A stretch of 41,339 bases of DNA from Bacteroidia bacterium (GCA_017640445.1 JAEPQQ010000028.1:1-41339), one strand, 5' to 3'. Positions 17,868 through 26,973 are shown, counted from the first letter of the stretch. Notes: generated from the letters alone by a model not told the origin. Translations and numbers: made by a program.

Positions 17868-18623
17868 ATGGCAGGGCACAGTAAGTGGGCGAACATCAAA
17901 CACAGAAAGGCGGCACAGGACGCGAAAAGGGCCAAAGTTTGGACCCGGATTATCAAAGAAATTACCATTGCCGCACGCGACGGCGGAGGAGACCCGGAAA
18001 GCAACCCATCATTGCGTCTGGCCATTCAGAATGGTAAGGGTGCCAACATGCCCAAAGACACCATCGAACGCGCCATAAAAAAGGGTGTGGGAGGTGAAGG
18101 AGCCAATCTTGAACCAGTAACCTATGAAGGGTATGGGCCGAATGGAATTGCCATTGTGGTTGAAGCCATGACGGATAACATCAATCGAACAGTGGCCAAC
18201 GTACGATCTATCTTTACTAAGAGCGGTGGTAGTCTCGGAACCAATGGGTCCTTGAGCTTCATATTTGAACAGAAAGGTATTTTTACCTTATCCAGGCAGA
18301 GCATAGAAGGACAGGACGCCGATGAAGTGGAGATGCACCTTATTGATGGGGGCGCAGAAGATATTGAGTCGAACGATGAATCGGTAATTGTAACGACAGG
18401 TTTTGAAGACTTCGGTAGTATGCAGAAGAAACTGGAAGAGATGGGAGTTGAAGCCAGCAGTGCTGAGGTGCAGCGCATTCCGAACAATACCACGGCACTT
18501 GACGTGGAAGCTGCTCAGAAAGTGCTTGCGACAATTGAAAAGTTCGAGGAAGATGACGACGTTACGAATGTCTACCATAATCTTGAGTTGACAGACGACT
18601 TATTAAATGCCTTAAACGCGTAA
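17868..18623 (+). CDS. YebC/PmpR family (TACO1-like) regulatory protein
   Basis: The 251-residue cytosolic protein begins with the invariant [22 protein letters not shown] and carries [19 protein letters not shown] and [12 protein letters not shown]. Family members act as transcriptional regulators (PmpR) or, as more recently reported, promote translation of polyproline stretches. Length is normal. The stop codon overlaps the next ATG by one base (TAATG), so it is translationally coupled to the carboxylase beta-subunit gene, although no functional link is known. Confidence 0.96.
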   Translation: MAGHSKWANIKHRKAAQDAKRAKVWTRIIKEITIAARDGGGDPESNPSLRLAIQNGKGANMPKDTIERAIKKGVGGEGANLEPVTYEGYGPNGIAIVVEAMTDNINRTVANVRSIFTKSGGSLGTNGSLSFIFEQKGIFTLSRQSIEGQDADEVEMHLIDGGAEDIESNDESVIVTTGFEDFGSMQKKLEEMGVEASSAEVQRIPNNTTALDVEAAQKVLATIEKFEEDDDVTNVYHNLELTDDLLNALNA

Positions 18624-20170
18624 TGAACAAAGAGGAAAGAAGAAACAAGCTCGTTGAGAAACGCGCTGAGTCAAAGCTGGGTGGAGGAGAAAAGAGAATT
18701 GAAGCGCAGCATGGTAAAGGAAAGTTAACAGCGCGTGAGCGCTTGGAGTACTTGCTCGACAAACATTCGTTTGAAGAAATAGGAGCTTTTGTAAAACATC
18801 GAAGTACCGACTTTGGGTTGGACAAACAGCATTATCTGGGTGATGGAGTTGTGACTGGTTACGGAACCATTAACGGTCGACTGGTATACGTTTTCTCACA
18901 GGATTTTACCGTTTTTGGAGGATCGTTGTCGGAAACACACGCGGAGAAAATATGCAAGATTATGGATCTTGCTATGAAGAACGGAGCTCCGGTTATCGGT
19001 CTTAACGATAGTGGAGGGGCCCGTATTCAGGAAGGCGTAGTTTCACTTGGAGGATATGCAGATATTTTTTACCGGAACACATTAGCCAGTGGAGTAATCC
19101 CTCAGATTTCTGCCATAATGGGTCCGTGTGCTGGTGGAGCTGTATATAGTCCAGCCATTACAGACTTCATAATGATGGCCGAGAATACCTCCTATATGTT
19201 TGTTACAGGGCCCAATGTGGTAAAAACCGTAACAAATGAAGAAGTGTCTTCTGAAGACCTGGGTGGAGCCTCTGTACATTCAACAAAATCGGGGGTGGCA
19301 CATTTTACCGCGAGTAATGAGATCAACCTGTTAAACGATTTGAGGGACCTCTTGTCGTATATCCCACAAAATTGTGAAGAACATGCGCCTTTATTGCCGT
19401 ATGATCTAAAAGATGAAAGCCGGGAGGTACTGGCAGACATTGTGCCTGATAACCCAAATCAGCCCTACGATATACGTGATGTGATCAGTGGGGTGATTGA
19501 CGAAGAGTCGTTTATGGAAGTGCATAAAGACTTTGCTGAGAACATAGTCGTTGGATTCGCACGTTTAGCAGGTAGAAGCATTGGTATTATAGCGAATCAA
19601 CCAGCGTTTTTGGCTGGTGTACTCGATGTAAAGTCGAGTCAGAAGGGAGCACGCTTTGTTCGCTTCTGCGACGCGTTCAATATTCCGTTGTTGGTTTTTG
19701 AAGATGTTCCAGGGTTTTTGCCTGGCACGGATCAGGAATGGAACGCAATTATTACAAATGGGGCCAAACTGCTATATGCGTTTAGTGAAGCAACAGTGCC
19801 GAGGGTAACCGTCATTACGCGAAAAGCGTATGGTGGGGCCTACGATGTTATGAACTCAAAACATATTGGAGCGGATATGAACTTTGCCTGGCCAAGTGCA
19901 GAAATTGCGGTTATGGGGGCTAAGGGTGCAGCGGAAATCATCTTCCGTCGAGACATCGCCGCGGCTGAGGATAGTGAGCAAGCCTGGAAGGAAAAGGAGA
20001 AAGAGTATGCTGACATCTTTGCGAATCCGTATCGTGCAGCCGAACGTGGATTCGTTGATGAGGTGATTCTACCCGAGGAAACCCGTCCTAAGCTGATTAA
20101 GGCATTTAAGATGCTTGAAAACAAGGTTGATACGCTACCAAAAAAGAAGCACGGAAACATTCCGTTGTAG
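18623..20170 (+). CDS. Acyl-CoA carboxylase carboxyltransferase (beta) subunit, propionyl/methylmalonyl-CoA type
   Basis: The 515-residue carboxyltransferase has the two crotonase-like halves of biotin-dependent acyl-CoA carboxylases. Landmarks are the N-terminal [12 protein letters not shown], the oxyanion-hole glycine segments [11 protein letters not shown] and [11 protein letters not shown], and in the second half [14 protein letters not shown] and [11 protein letters not shown]. It transfers CO2 from carboxybiotin to propionyl-CoA, or works in reverse. In this phylum it may team with separately encoded biotin carboxylase and carrier subunits. No alpha subunit lies beside it. It starts on the last base of the yebC stop codon. 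Confidence 0.93.
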   Translation: MNKEERRNKLVEKRAESKLGGGEKRIEAQHGKGKLTARERLEYLLDKHSFEEIGAFVKHRSTDFGLDKQHYLGDGVVTGYGTINGRLVYVFSQDFTVFGGSLSETHAEKICKIMDLAMKNGAPVIGLNDSGGARIQEGVVSLGGYADIFYRNTLASGVIPQISAIMGPCAGGAVYSPAITDFIMMAENTSYMFVTGPNVVKTVTNEEVSSEDLGGASVHSTKSGVAHFTASNEINLLNDLRDLLSYIPQNCEEHAPLLPYDLKDESREVLADIVPDNPNQPYDIRDVISGVIDEESFMEVHKDFAENIVVGFARLAGRSIGIIANQPAFLAGVLDVKSSQKGARFVRFCDAFNIPLLVFEDVPGFLPGTDQEWNAIITNGAKLLYAFSEATVPRVTVITRKAYGGAYDVMNSKHIGADMNFAWPSAEIAVMGAKGAAEIIFRRDIAAAEDSEQAWKEKEKEYADIFANPYRAAERGFVDEVILPEETRPKLIKAFKMLENKVDTLPKKKHGNIPL

Positions 20171-20207
20171 ATTGGAAAACACTTCCAGAAACACATAAAA
20201 CACATTC

Positions 20208-20247
20208 TAATTTTGGAATATTGTCCATAAATGGGAAATATTCGCGT
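20208..20247 (+). other. Intergenic segment with a -7-like element and an A/T-rich hairpin
   Basis: TAATTTTG (20208-20215) matches TAnnTTTG. It overlaps an A/T-rich hairpin formed by GAATATT (20216-20222) and AATATTC (20237-20243), with a smaller CCA/TGG pairing inside, followed by a T-rich stretch. This may be the terminator of the carboxylase gene, the promoter of the next gene with a leader of about 130 nt, or both. I cannot decide between these. Confidence 0.3.
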
Positions 20248-20351
20248 TTTTGTCAATTATGTATTTAATTGATTACTAGACGATTGTGTTTTTTTTAGTG
20301 GTTTGGCACTGGTCTTGAATCTTATTAAACGGTTTTTTAACAATTCAAGTC

Positions 20352-21446
20352 ATGTTAGTCAAGTCAATGTGTATCGAATCATCGAATTCGTCAAGATTTA
20401 ATCAACTTATTTCACTTTTCAAGAAATCGCCTGTCGTAAAGCGTTTTGTGATCAGTCTGGTAATAATGGTCCTCAGCTTTGTGGCACAAGCTCAGAGCAT
20501 AACAAATGGGAACTTTAGCAGCAAGGCTTCCGGTTGGGGGTGTTCGCCAGAGGCTGTCCACGTAGAAAAGACATATGGGGGGCCTAGTACCACGAATATT
20601 GTGGCTGAGGTAGACAGGGCGGCTGGCCTTTGTCAGACCGTTGCCGGGTTTGGAATAGGAAATGTATACCAAATCTCATTCGATTGCTCAAGACGTACAA
20701 CCTGTGGTCCAACTCTTCAAACGATGGACCTAACCATTAGCGGTGGCGCGTTGTCGCAAACGGTTAGCCGAAATGGAGGTGGGTTTGGATTTAGTTCAGA
20801 AAGCTTCACCTTTACTGCAACGGCTACCAGCCATACCATAACCTTTAATGGAACCGTTTCCGGTACATGTGGCTTGATACTCGACAACATAGAGATTTCA
20901 TTGGTAAGCGTGTTGCCAGTTGAATTAGTACACTTCGACGCTAAACCGATGCCTGGAAAGCTGGTAGAACTTACCTGGGCAACTGCTAGCGAATTGAACA
21001 ATGACTATTTTACCATTGAGCGTTCTGTTGACGGAAACACCTGGGAGGCCATCGACCATGTTTATGGAGCAGGTACCTCAAACGAGATAAATGAATATGA
21101 GAGCCTCGATATGAACCCGGTTCAGGATGTAATGTATTACCGATTAAAGCAAACTGATTACGATGGAAGTTTTGACTACTCCGAGGTGCGCCTGGTACTG
21201 TTAAACGAAAAGACATCGAAACAACTCAAGGTTTTTCCAAACCCCACAAGCGATTGGACAATTGTTAAGTCTGAAAAGATGCAGGACGAGTCTATCCACG
21301 TAATAAACTCGGTTGGCGTTGAGGTAAGTCTCAGCTCGGCTCCAGAATTTATCGGATCCGGATATAAACTTGATATCAGCTCGTTGCCAAATGGCATGTA
21401 TACCGTTTTAACTGAGCAAGGAACGACATACCTAGTTAAGAACTAG
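20352..21446 (+). CDS. Secreted galactose-binding-like protein with T9SS sorting domain
   Basis: This protein is 364 residues long. After a long n-region and a signal sequence (ending AQAQS near residue 50), residues ~50-190 form a beta-sandwich of the carbohydrate-binding/DUF642 kind (ITNGNFSSKASGWGC, then LILDNIEISLV at the end). A segment found in many Bacteroidota cargo proteins follows (LPVELVHFDAKPM, WATASELNNDYFTIERS). The last ~80 residues are a type A T9SS sorting domain (KVFPNPTSDW, LPNGMYTVL). It probably acts at the cell surface. Glycan binding is inferred from the fold alone. Later Met codons (for example at residue 6) could be the real start. Confidence 0.8.
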   Translation: MLVKSMCIESSNSSRFNQLISLFKKSPVVKRFVISLVIMVLSFVAQAQSITNGNFSSKASGWGCSPEAVHVEKTYGGPSTTNIVAEVDRAAGLCQTVAGFGIGNVYQISFDCSRRTTCGPTLQTMDLTISGGALSQTVSRNGGGFGFSSESFTFTATATSHTITFNGTVSGTCGLILDNIEISLVSVLPVELVHFDAKPMPGKLVELTWATASELNNDYFTIERSVDGNTWEAIDHVYGAGTSNEINEYESLDMNPVQDVMYYRLKQTDYDGSFDYSEVRLVLLNEKTSKQLKVFPNPTSDWTIVKSEKMQDESIHVINSVGVEVSLSSAPEFIGSGYKLDISSLPNGMYTVLTEQGTTYLVKN

Positions 21447-21468
21447 GAAGTAGTGTGTGATTACAGTG

Positions 21469-21494
21469 AAAAGGAGGCGAGAGCCTCCTTTTTT
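21469..21494 (+). terminator. Rho-independent terminator
   Basis: AAAAGGAGGC (21469-21478) pairs with GCCTCCTTTT (21483-21492) around a GAGA tetraloop and is followed by T residues. It lies 22 bp after the T9SS gene stop. Confidence 0.9.
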
Positions 21495-21631
21495 GTTAGC
21501 TTATTGTCACCTGTCATAGCCATTTATCCCTGAAATCAACTACTTCGCATCTTTTATCACAACGCGTAGCAATTCGTCACAAACCAGAAAGGAACAGGCA
21601 TCCGTGTATAGTTCCCTGACTTCTAACTGGT

Positions 21632-22180
21632 ATGAAAAGGATTTTATATTTGGCGATGTGTCTACCACTAGTTGTGGGAGTCGTATCATGTAAGGATGAA
21701 GTAGCACCAGACCCTAATAACGGATCAGGAGGTAATGGTGATGGAACGGGTAACGGTACTGAGCATGTAATGGAAGAGGTACACTGGTTCGAATCAAACG
21801 AGAACCTACCCACTCAAAACATGCGGGACAATTATCAAAGCACCGAGTTTCATGTAGACAAGGATTGGAACTACACATGGACCTGGACCAAAAAGAACGG
21901 AGAAAAGACAGTTTTCAAAGGTTATGTGTTGTTGGACCCTACACAGTCGAAGCACACCAATGGAAACATTATTTCAATTATCTCGGTTAACGTAACCAGT
22001 CTCAATGGTCAGCCTGCTCCGGGTGGCTGGCAAGGCATCTACACGTATGGAGATGATGGTGAGTTGCTAATGAACATTGAACCTTCTGTAACCGGATGGA
22101 ACAAGTATCCTTCGAATGAAGAAGGCATTGGTAGTGGAACCAGTGGAATGGAGAGTGTTTATACCTTTACCAAACGGTAG
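21632..22180 (+). CDS. Predicted lipoprotein of unknown function
   Basis: The 182-residue protein has a lipoprotein signal peptide with lipobox VGVVSC (acylated C20). A Gly/Asn/Asp-rich spacer follows (residues ~27-43), then a compact ~130-residue domain with several Trp residues (VDKDWNYTWTWTKKNG). The domain looks like a small beta-barrel of the lipocalin/META type, but I do not recognise the family. It is transcribed towards the LytTR gene, with a shared hairpin between them. Confidence 0.72.
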   Translation: MKRILYLAMCLPLVVGVVSCKDEVAPDPNNGSGGNGDGTGNGTEHVMEEVHWFESNENLPTQNMRDNYQSTEFHVDKDWNYTWTWTKKNGEKTVFKGYVLLDPTQSKHTNGNIISIISVNVTSLNGQPAPGGWQGIYTYGDDGELLMNIEPSVTGWNKYPSNEEGIGSGTSGMESVYTFTKR

Positions 22181-22192
22181 GTAAAATGAAAT

Positions 22193-22224
22193 CAGTTGGG
22201 TTTCGGTTAGCTGAGACCCAACTG
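22193..22224. terminator. Bidirectional hairpin terminator between convergent genes, overlapping a stop codon
   Basis: CAGTTGGGT (22193-22201) pairs with ACCCAACTG (22216-22224). The stem continues inward by five pairs, including T-G and G-T wobbles, to a TTAG loop (22207-22210). The loop contains the TAA stop of the minus-strand LytTR gene, and its last codons form one arm. T-rich sequence lies on each side. The hairpin could end both convergent transcripts. Confidence 0.65.
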
Positions 22225-23031
22225 TTGTTTAAGTTGCTTTACCGACTTGTAATAACTTCTGGAGAAAGGGACTTCAATGCCATGTTGGAGTTGAATTTTA
22301 CCACCGTTAGAATTCCCCTGAACATCAATCACGTATTGAGGGTTTATTACATAGCTTCGGTGTACCTGAAATGCATGACCCGAATTTCTAGAAATATAGC
22401 TTTTGAGTGGTTCACGAAGTAGCTCACGTTGTACCTCTTCGTCCTTTAGTGTGTAGATCTCCAGGTAGTTACCTTCAGAACGTACATACACAAGGTCACT
22501 TAAAAAATCAGTAGTAAAACCCTCGGTTGTTGGAATGGGTGAATCGTCTTTTCGCAAAGATGAAATCATCCGGATCAGAACATCGATCGAGAGAGGGATA
22601 ATTCCAACCAAAGCAGTACCTCCAAAGCACTGCAACCAGGTAATTTGACTCAACGATTCATATTGAGTCGTAACACCGTATATGGCTGTACTGATAATGA
22701 GAAAGTGGAACAATATCCAGACTAACTCTTTACCAAACGTCCATTGGCACAGATGTAGTTTAAACCGATGAATCGCCGTTGTATAGGTGATCAGCGATAT
22801 CAGCATGGTGAGTACACCCAGCTTCAACGTATAGAAAAACAGCTGCCACGGATTGAGTTCCTGCAATACAAATGGTTTGTAGAGATTCAGGAAAAACAAT
22901 AAATACGCAAAAAGGGAAAGTCCGAACACCAGGACTTCCTTCTTTTTATAACGGAAAGGAATGGTTAATTCTAATATCACTTCATGGCTTGAGACGAACA
23001 ATTGTTGGTGAACGCTGCAACCACGAAGCAT
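22207..23031 (-). CDS. Membrane-bound LytTR-domain transcriptional regulator
   Basis: The 274-residue protein has four predicted membrane helices (~33-52, 66-85, 103-121, 133-153) followed by a cytoplasmic LytTR DNA-binding domain (~172-274). The domain has YVRSEGNYLEIYT, LKSYISRN and FQVHRSYVINPQYV motifs. There is no receiver domain, so it is a one-component membrane-tethered regulator of the kind frequent in this phylum. Such proteins often control nearby or linked membrane functions, but no target is evident. The start ATG at 23031 is the only early Met; a GTG at codon 18 is possible. Confidence 0.88.
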   Translation of the reverse strand: MLRGCSVHQQLFVSSHEVILELTIPFRYKKKEVLVFGLSLFAYLLFFLNLYKPFVLQELNPWQLFFYTLKLGVLTMLISLITYTTAIHRFKLHLCQWTFGKELVWILFHFLIISTAIYGVTTQYESLSQITWLQCFGGTALVGIIPLSIDVLIRMISSLRKDDSPIPTTEGFTTDFLSDLVYVRSEGNYLEIYTLKDEEVQRELLREPLKSYISRNSGHAFQVHRSYVINPQYVIDVQGNSNGGKIQLQHGIEVPFSRSYYKSVKQLKQQLGLS

Positions 23032-23117
23032 TATTAATCATGGAGTAATCCAAAATACAAACCTGTATCATCGGGCGAAATGTGGCTCAAACCCAGTAAT
23101 GGCGGGCAAGAAAAAGA

Positions 23118-23133
23118 GGAGCATTGTAGCTCC
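23118..23133 (-). terminator. Probable terminator of the OprO/P porin gene
   Basis: The arms GGAGC and GCTCC (23118-23122 and 23129-23133) form a short hairpin. Read on the minus strand, it is followed by a TCTTTTTC tract, 30-45 bp after the porin stop. Confidence 0.55.
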
Positions 23134-23162
23134 CCGGAAAACCTAAAAAAAACCTAAATGTT

Positions 23163-24359
23163 CTAGAATTGCATTTCAACCTGCAATCGCAAACGATAAT
23201 TGGCCTTGGGCGAACCAGCCGTTTCAATCATTCCGTAATCCGATTGAACTTTTAGACTGTGTCCCACAATATACTTTGAAATTCCAATGGTATACTCAGT
23301 CTGCTCCTTAAGTCCAGAGTAGGTAACATTGTCAGGGGTTACGGATGTGTATCTGCCTGCAAGTTCCCAGTTGTTTTTGAAAAGGTATCCAGCCTGAATA
23401 TTTATGCCGGAACCGGTTATGAAGTTTTTAGAGACGTCGTCCAATTTTTTGGCACCTTCGGTGGATGCATACTCGGTAAGAAGAGAGAATCCTTGATACT
23501 TGAATATTAAGTCGGCCTCAAAATGGGTTAGTGTGTTTTCAACAAAATCGCCAAGGGAGTCTACAACGAAACTTCCTAGCTGACCTTGTTGTCTAACCGC
23601 ATTTTGATTCTGATTGTAAGTAACACCGATGGCAAGCTTAGGTTTTGATTGGCGTTTTATATCAGAAAGGACGTAATCCTGTTTCTTGCCTTCGAAAGCA
23701 CCAAATGGGAGAATGTCAACACGGCCGGTATAGTTCAACCCGCCATGGTTCCCCTCCGTTATGTTACGCCCCTCTCCATTGGTAAGCGCAAACTTGGGTT
23801 GTATTATTACGTCTCCAATGTGATATTTACCGCGTAGCTGAAGCCCCATGTCACGGTCTATGTTAAACTTACTGTTGACATTTGATCGATCTACAAATTG
23901 CAAGTTGGCTGAAGACACAACTCGTTCCCGGTTACCAGGAAGTTTGGTTTGCCCTACCCATATCTGCCAATTTTTGGCAAACTTATACTTTAACACCGCG
24001 TCGAGAATGACACGTGCCGCATCTCTTCCTTGGCCTGCTTCCTTGTTCACGCTCATGTCGCGGTTAGTCAAACCAAGTTCTACCTTGTACTTCAGGTTAG
24101 GTGTTAATGCCATCCCATCGAATTTCAATCTCGACCGTCTAACCAATGCATTGGAAGACCATTCTTCCGATTCAGAATTGTAGTCTGCAACGATGAGATG
24201 TTGCATTCTGAAATGAAACTTCAGTGTAAGCGAAGTATCTTCAGACGTAAAATTGATACCCTTACCAAATTTTGGCGAACTGGTTGTTTGTCCGTAGCTC
24301 ATTAAGGAGGTTGCTCCAACCAATACAGCCATGCCTATCAAATTACAAATACGTAACAT
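23163..24359 (-). CDS. OprO/OprP-family phosphate-selective outer-membrane porin
   Basis: The 398-residue protein has a signal peptide (cleavage near SYGQTT) and a long series of amphipathic beta strands ending in an aromatic residue (RLRLQVEMQF), as expected of an outer-membrane barrel. Segments such as FDGMALTPNLKYKVELGL, NWQIWVGQTKLPGNRERVVSS and GLQLRGKY are typical of the porin O/P family. The divergent neighbour is a Na/phosphate cotransporter. The shared intergenic region has Pho-box-like repeats, one pair (24403-24420) lying just upstream of a -7-like CACTTTTG on the minus strand (24388-24395). This supports phosphate-starvation-regulated phosphate entry through the outer membrane. 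Confidence 0.9.
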   Translation of the reverse strand: MLRICNLIGMAVLVGATSLMSYGQTTSSPKFGKGINFTSEDTSLTLKFHFRMQHLIVADYNSESEEWSSNALVRRSRLKFDGMALTPNLKYKVELGLTNRDMSVNKEAGQGRDAARVILDAVLKYKFAKNWQIWVGQTKLPGNRERVVSSANLQFVDRSNVNSKFNIDRDMGLQLRGKYHIGDVIIQPKFALTNGEGRNITEGNHGGLNYTGRVDILPFGAFEGKKQDYVLSDIKRQSKPKLAIGVTYNQNQNAVRQQGQLGSFVVDSLGDFVENTLTHFEADLIFKYQGFSLLTEYASTEGAKKLDDVSKNFITGSGINIQAGYLFKNNWELAGRYTSVTPDNVTYSGLKEQTEYTIGISKYIVGHSLKVQSDYGMIETAGSPKANYRLRLQVEMQF

Positions 24360-24402
24360 AATAATAACGTTTTGATTAATGTTGGCGCAAAAGTGAAGAT
24401 AT

Positions 24403-24420
24403 TCTTTAACTGAATGTTAA
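24403..24420 (-). promoter_or_regulatory. Pho-box-like direct repeat upstream of the porin
   Basis: On the minus strand TTAACAT and TTAAAGA are spaced by 11 bp, the geometry of PhoB/PhoP half-sites (7 bp plus 4-bp spacer). They sit 8-25 bp upstream of the CACTTTTG -7-like element, where an activator would replace the -33 contact. Confidence 0.5.
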
Positions 24421-24433
24421 TCTAATGAGCAAC

Positions 24434-24473
24434 TTAATTGATCTTTAATCTTCAATTAACGTTTACATAACAT
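24434..24473 (+). promoter_or_regulatory. Array of four 11-bp-period Pho-box-like half-sites
   Basis: TTAATTG (24434), TTAATCT (24445), TTAACGT (24456) and ATAACAT (24467) are spaced exactly 11 bp apart. This helical-repeat spacing is that of tandem PhoB/OmpR-class binding. The array lies between the divergent porin and phosphate-transporter genes. Confidence 0.5.
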
Positions 24474-24601
24474 TGAGCCGGAAAATCAGTGATTTCGTTG
24501 ATGTTAAAGGCAGAATTCAATCAATATTCCTGGGTTTTCAGACGTGTGCATGACTATCCTAATATGTTAAGTGTTTGAATATGAGATCGATAGAAATGCT
24601 C

Positions 24602-24630
24602 ATAACATTTAGGTAACATTGTCGAAACAC
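24602..24630 (+). promoter_or_regulatory. Pho-box-like repeats upstream of the Na/Pi cotransporter
   Basis: ATAACAT (24602) and GTAACAT (24613) are 11 bp apart, with a third weaker copy GAAACAC at 24624. A -7-like TTTCTTTG (24663-24670) follows, so an activator bound here could recruit polymerase for the transporter gene. Confidence 0.52.
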
Positions 24631-24777
24631 AAAAATTATGTGTCAGGAAGTTATTCTTTTTATTTCTTTGCCAAAAAATTCGCAGGGGGAGTTTTCAAAC
24701 CCAATTCGGGTATGAATGAAATCTTTAGTTACCTTTCGCCTGTGTATTTAAGTGAAAACAATTAGCAATAACAAAAA

Positions 24778-26469
24778 ATGGAATTTGGAATCGGAAATGT
24801 AATTCAGATCCTTGGAGCCCTTGCCTTTTTTATCTACGGGATGAAGATGATGAGCGAAGGGATACAAAGAGCTGCTGGAAACCAATTAAGGACCATTTTG
24901 AGGAACATGACCCAAAACAGGTACATAGGTGTTTTCACTGGTTTTTTGATTACCGCTTTAGTGCAATCGTCGTCGGCTACAACGGTAATGACAGTAAGCT
25001 TTGTAAACGCGGGGTTATTGTCATTGGTAGAATCAGCCGGTGTTATGATGGGGGCTAACATTGGAACAACTATTACAGGTTGGTTGGTGTCGGTTCTCGG
25101 GTTTAAGGTAAAGCTATCAGCCTATTCCATTCCGTTATTTGCCATTGGTGTACCCATGTTGTTTTCGAACAAGGGTAAAGTAAAATATTGGGGAGAGTTT
25201 ATAGTGGGTTTTGCGATTTTATTTCTTGGTTTGAGTGCTTTAAAGAGTGCGGTACCGGATATAAAGCACAATCCTGAAGTCCTAAATTTCCTTGAAAGGT
25301 TCTCACAAAATGGATTGCTCTCACGTTTGTTTTTTGTTTTTGTGGGTACGGTATTGACCATTGTCGTTCAGTCTTCCAGTGCCGCTATGGCCATAACCCT
25401 GACTATGTGTGCTCAAGGGTGGCTTCCATTTGATGTTGCGGCGGCCATGATATTAGGTGAAAACATTGGAACCACGATCACTGCTGAGTTAGCCTCTTTG
25501 GTCGGAAATACGGCAGCAAAGCGATCGGCCAGAATTCATTCTTTATTCAACATAATTGGTGTTACATGGATGGTTTTACTTCTTCCGTTTTTCTTACCGA
25601 TAATGTCGAGGGTGTTGGTGAATGTTTTTGGTTTCGTAGACCCTTATACCGCAGGTGGTATGGCCCTTGGTCTCTCCGCATTTCACACATCATTTAACAT
25701 GATCAATGTTCTTGTGATGTTGGCTTTTGTACCCTGGTTGGTTAAAGTCGCAACACGAACGGTAAAGGAGAGCATGGACGAAGATGAGCAAGCAAGTAAG
25801 TTACAGTTTATCTCAAATATTGTAGTTACTCCGGAATTGGCAACAATTGAACTTCAAAAGGAAACAGCTCATTTTGGCGCCGTAACGAGCCGATTAAATG
25901 GGTATTTGAAGAACCTCTTAATTACTACAGATGAGAAAGAGCGTCGAAAGTGGTATAAAAAAATCAATAAATACGAAGAGATCACCGACAATATGGAGGT
26001 TGAGATCACTGAATATATAACGAAGTTAGCCGACAAAGAGATTACGCCTAAAACGTCTATTCGGTTACGGACTTATATGAACATCTCCAATGATCTGGAA
26101 CGAATTGGGGATATATACTTCCAATTGGGGAAGACCATTGAAGGTAAGAATGACCGAAAGATTTACTTTTTGCCGGAACAACGTCAGCAACTCGTGCGGA
26201 TGATTGACCTTGTTCAGGAGGCATTTGATCACATGGTAGAGAACCTATCGGTGGCCAACTACGACGAAGTTACAAAGACTCGTGCGCGGGAATTGGAGGA
26301 TCGAATCAATGCATTGCGAAATGAACTACGCAATGAAAATTTAGATAAGCTTGGTTCGGAAAACTACAATGTAGGAGCTGCAATGGTTTATAATACATTG
26401 TTCTCATCTCTTGAGCGTGTTGGTGACCACATCATCAATGTGACAGAATCAGTGGTTGGAGAGATTTAG
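24778..26469 (+). CDS. Na+/phosphate cotransporter with C-terminal PhoU-like domain
   Basis: This 563-residue inner-membrane transporter has the two inverted Na/Pi-cotransporter repeats, each with the QSSSA signature (ALVQSSSATTVMT near residue 61 and VVQSSSAAMAIT near residue 196) and GANIGTTIT/GENIGTTIT loops. Residues ~350-563 are a PhoU-like helical domain (three-helix bundles with IERIGD-type motifs, for example NDLERIGDIYFQ and SLERVGDHIINV). It imports phosphate with sodium, consistent with a marine lifestyle. The PhoU-like part probably regulates transport. It is divergent from the OprO/P porin, with shared Pho-like repeats in between and a hairpin just after the stop. Confidence 0.93.
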   Translation: MEFGIGNVIQILGALAFFIYGMKMMSEGIQRAAGNQLRTILRNMTQNRYIGVFTGFLITALVQSSSATTVMTVSFVNAGLLSLVESAGVMMGANIGTTITGWLVSVLGFKVKLSAYSIPLFAIGVPMLFSNKGKVKYWGEFIVGFAILFLGLSALKSAVPDIKHNPEVLNFLERFSQNGLLSRLFFVFVGTVLTIVVQSSSAAMAITLTMCAQGWLPFDVAAAMILGENIGTTITAELASLVGNTAAKRSARIHSLFNIIGVTWMVLLLPFFLPIMSRVLVNVFGFVDPYTAGGMALGLSAFHTSFNMINVLVMLAFVPWLVKVATRTVKESMDEDEQASKLQFISNIVVTPELATIELQKETAHFGAVTSRLNGYLKNLLITTDEKERRKWYKKINKYEEITDNMEVEITEYITKLADKEITPKTSIRLRTYMNISNDLERIGDIYFQLGKTIEGKNDRKIYFLPEQRQQLVRMIDLVQEAFDHMVENLSVANYDEVTKTRARELEDRINALRNELRNENLDKLGSENYNVGAAMVYNTLFSSLERVGDHIINVTESVVGEI

Positions 26470-26477
26470 GTCTTTCT

Positions 26478-26494
26478 AAGCCTGTTACAGGCTT
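26478..26494 (+). terminator. Hairpin terminator after the Na/Pi cotransporter gene
   Basis: AAGCCTG (26478-26484) and CAGGCTT (26488-26494) form a compact perfect stem with a 3-nt loop. The following sequence is only moderately T-rich. Confidence 0.6.
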
Positions 26495-26634
26495 CATTTC
26501 CGTCTTATTTTCATTTTAAACGTATTTAATCGTTTGCAATACGACTAGTTGAAAACAGTCAACTGTTCTTTGCTTCGTTGATTTTCCCTTTTAAGGAGGA
26601 TCGGCAAACCATTTAACTAACAAATAAATCAAAC

Positions 26635-26973
26635 ATGAATTCATTACGTAACAGTGTACGGCTAATCGGGCATTTAGGTGCCGATCCAGACGTGAAGGAA
26701 GTAGGAGATGGTAAGAAAGTGGCCAAGGTAAGTCTGGCCACAAACAATGCTTACCGAAAGGCTGATGGGGAGCTGGTCGAATCCGTCGACTGGCACAATC
26801 TCGTGGCCTGGGGTAAAACTGCAGAGATCATGGAAAAGTACACGGCAAAAGGTCAGGAGATCTGTATTGAAGGTAAACTGGCTAATCGGAACTGGGAAGA
26901 CCAGGATGGAAAGAAGCACTATATGACCGAGGTCATCGTCAGCGAGTTGTTGATGGTGGGCAAGAGAATGTAG
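26635..26973 (+). CDS. Single-stranded DNA-binding protein (OB fold)
   Basis: The 112-residue protein starts with NSLRNSVRLIGHLGADPDVK and shows the SSB motifs KVSLATNNAY, VDWHNLVAWGKTAEIMEKY and KGQEICIEGKL. It is a single OB-fold domain that ends without the disordered tail and acidic DDDxPF-type tip used by housekeeping SSB to recruit partners. It is therefore a short SSB paralogue, probably secondary to the main ssb elsewhere. Function in recombination or competence is possible but not shown. A 14-bp inverted repeat, AACAGT-CA-ACTGTT, lies upstream at 26554-26567. Confidence 0.9.
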   Translation: MNSLRNSVRLIGHLGADPDVKEVGDGKKVAKVSLATNNAYRKADGELVESVDWHNLVAWGKTAEIMEKYTAKGQEICIEGKLANRNWEDQDGKKHYMTEVIVSELLMVGKRM

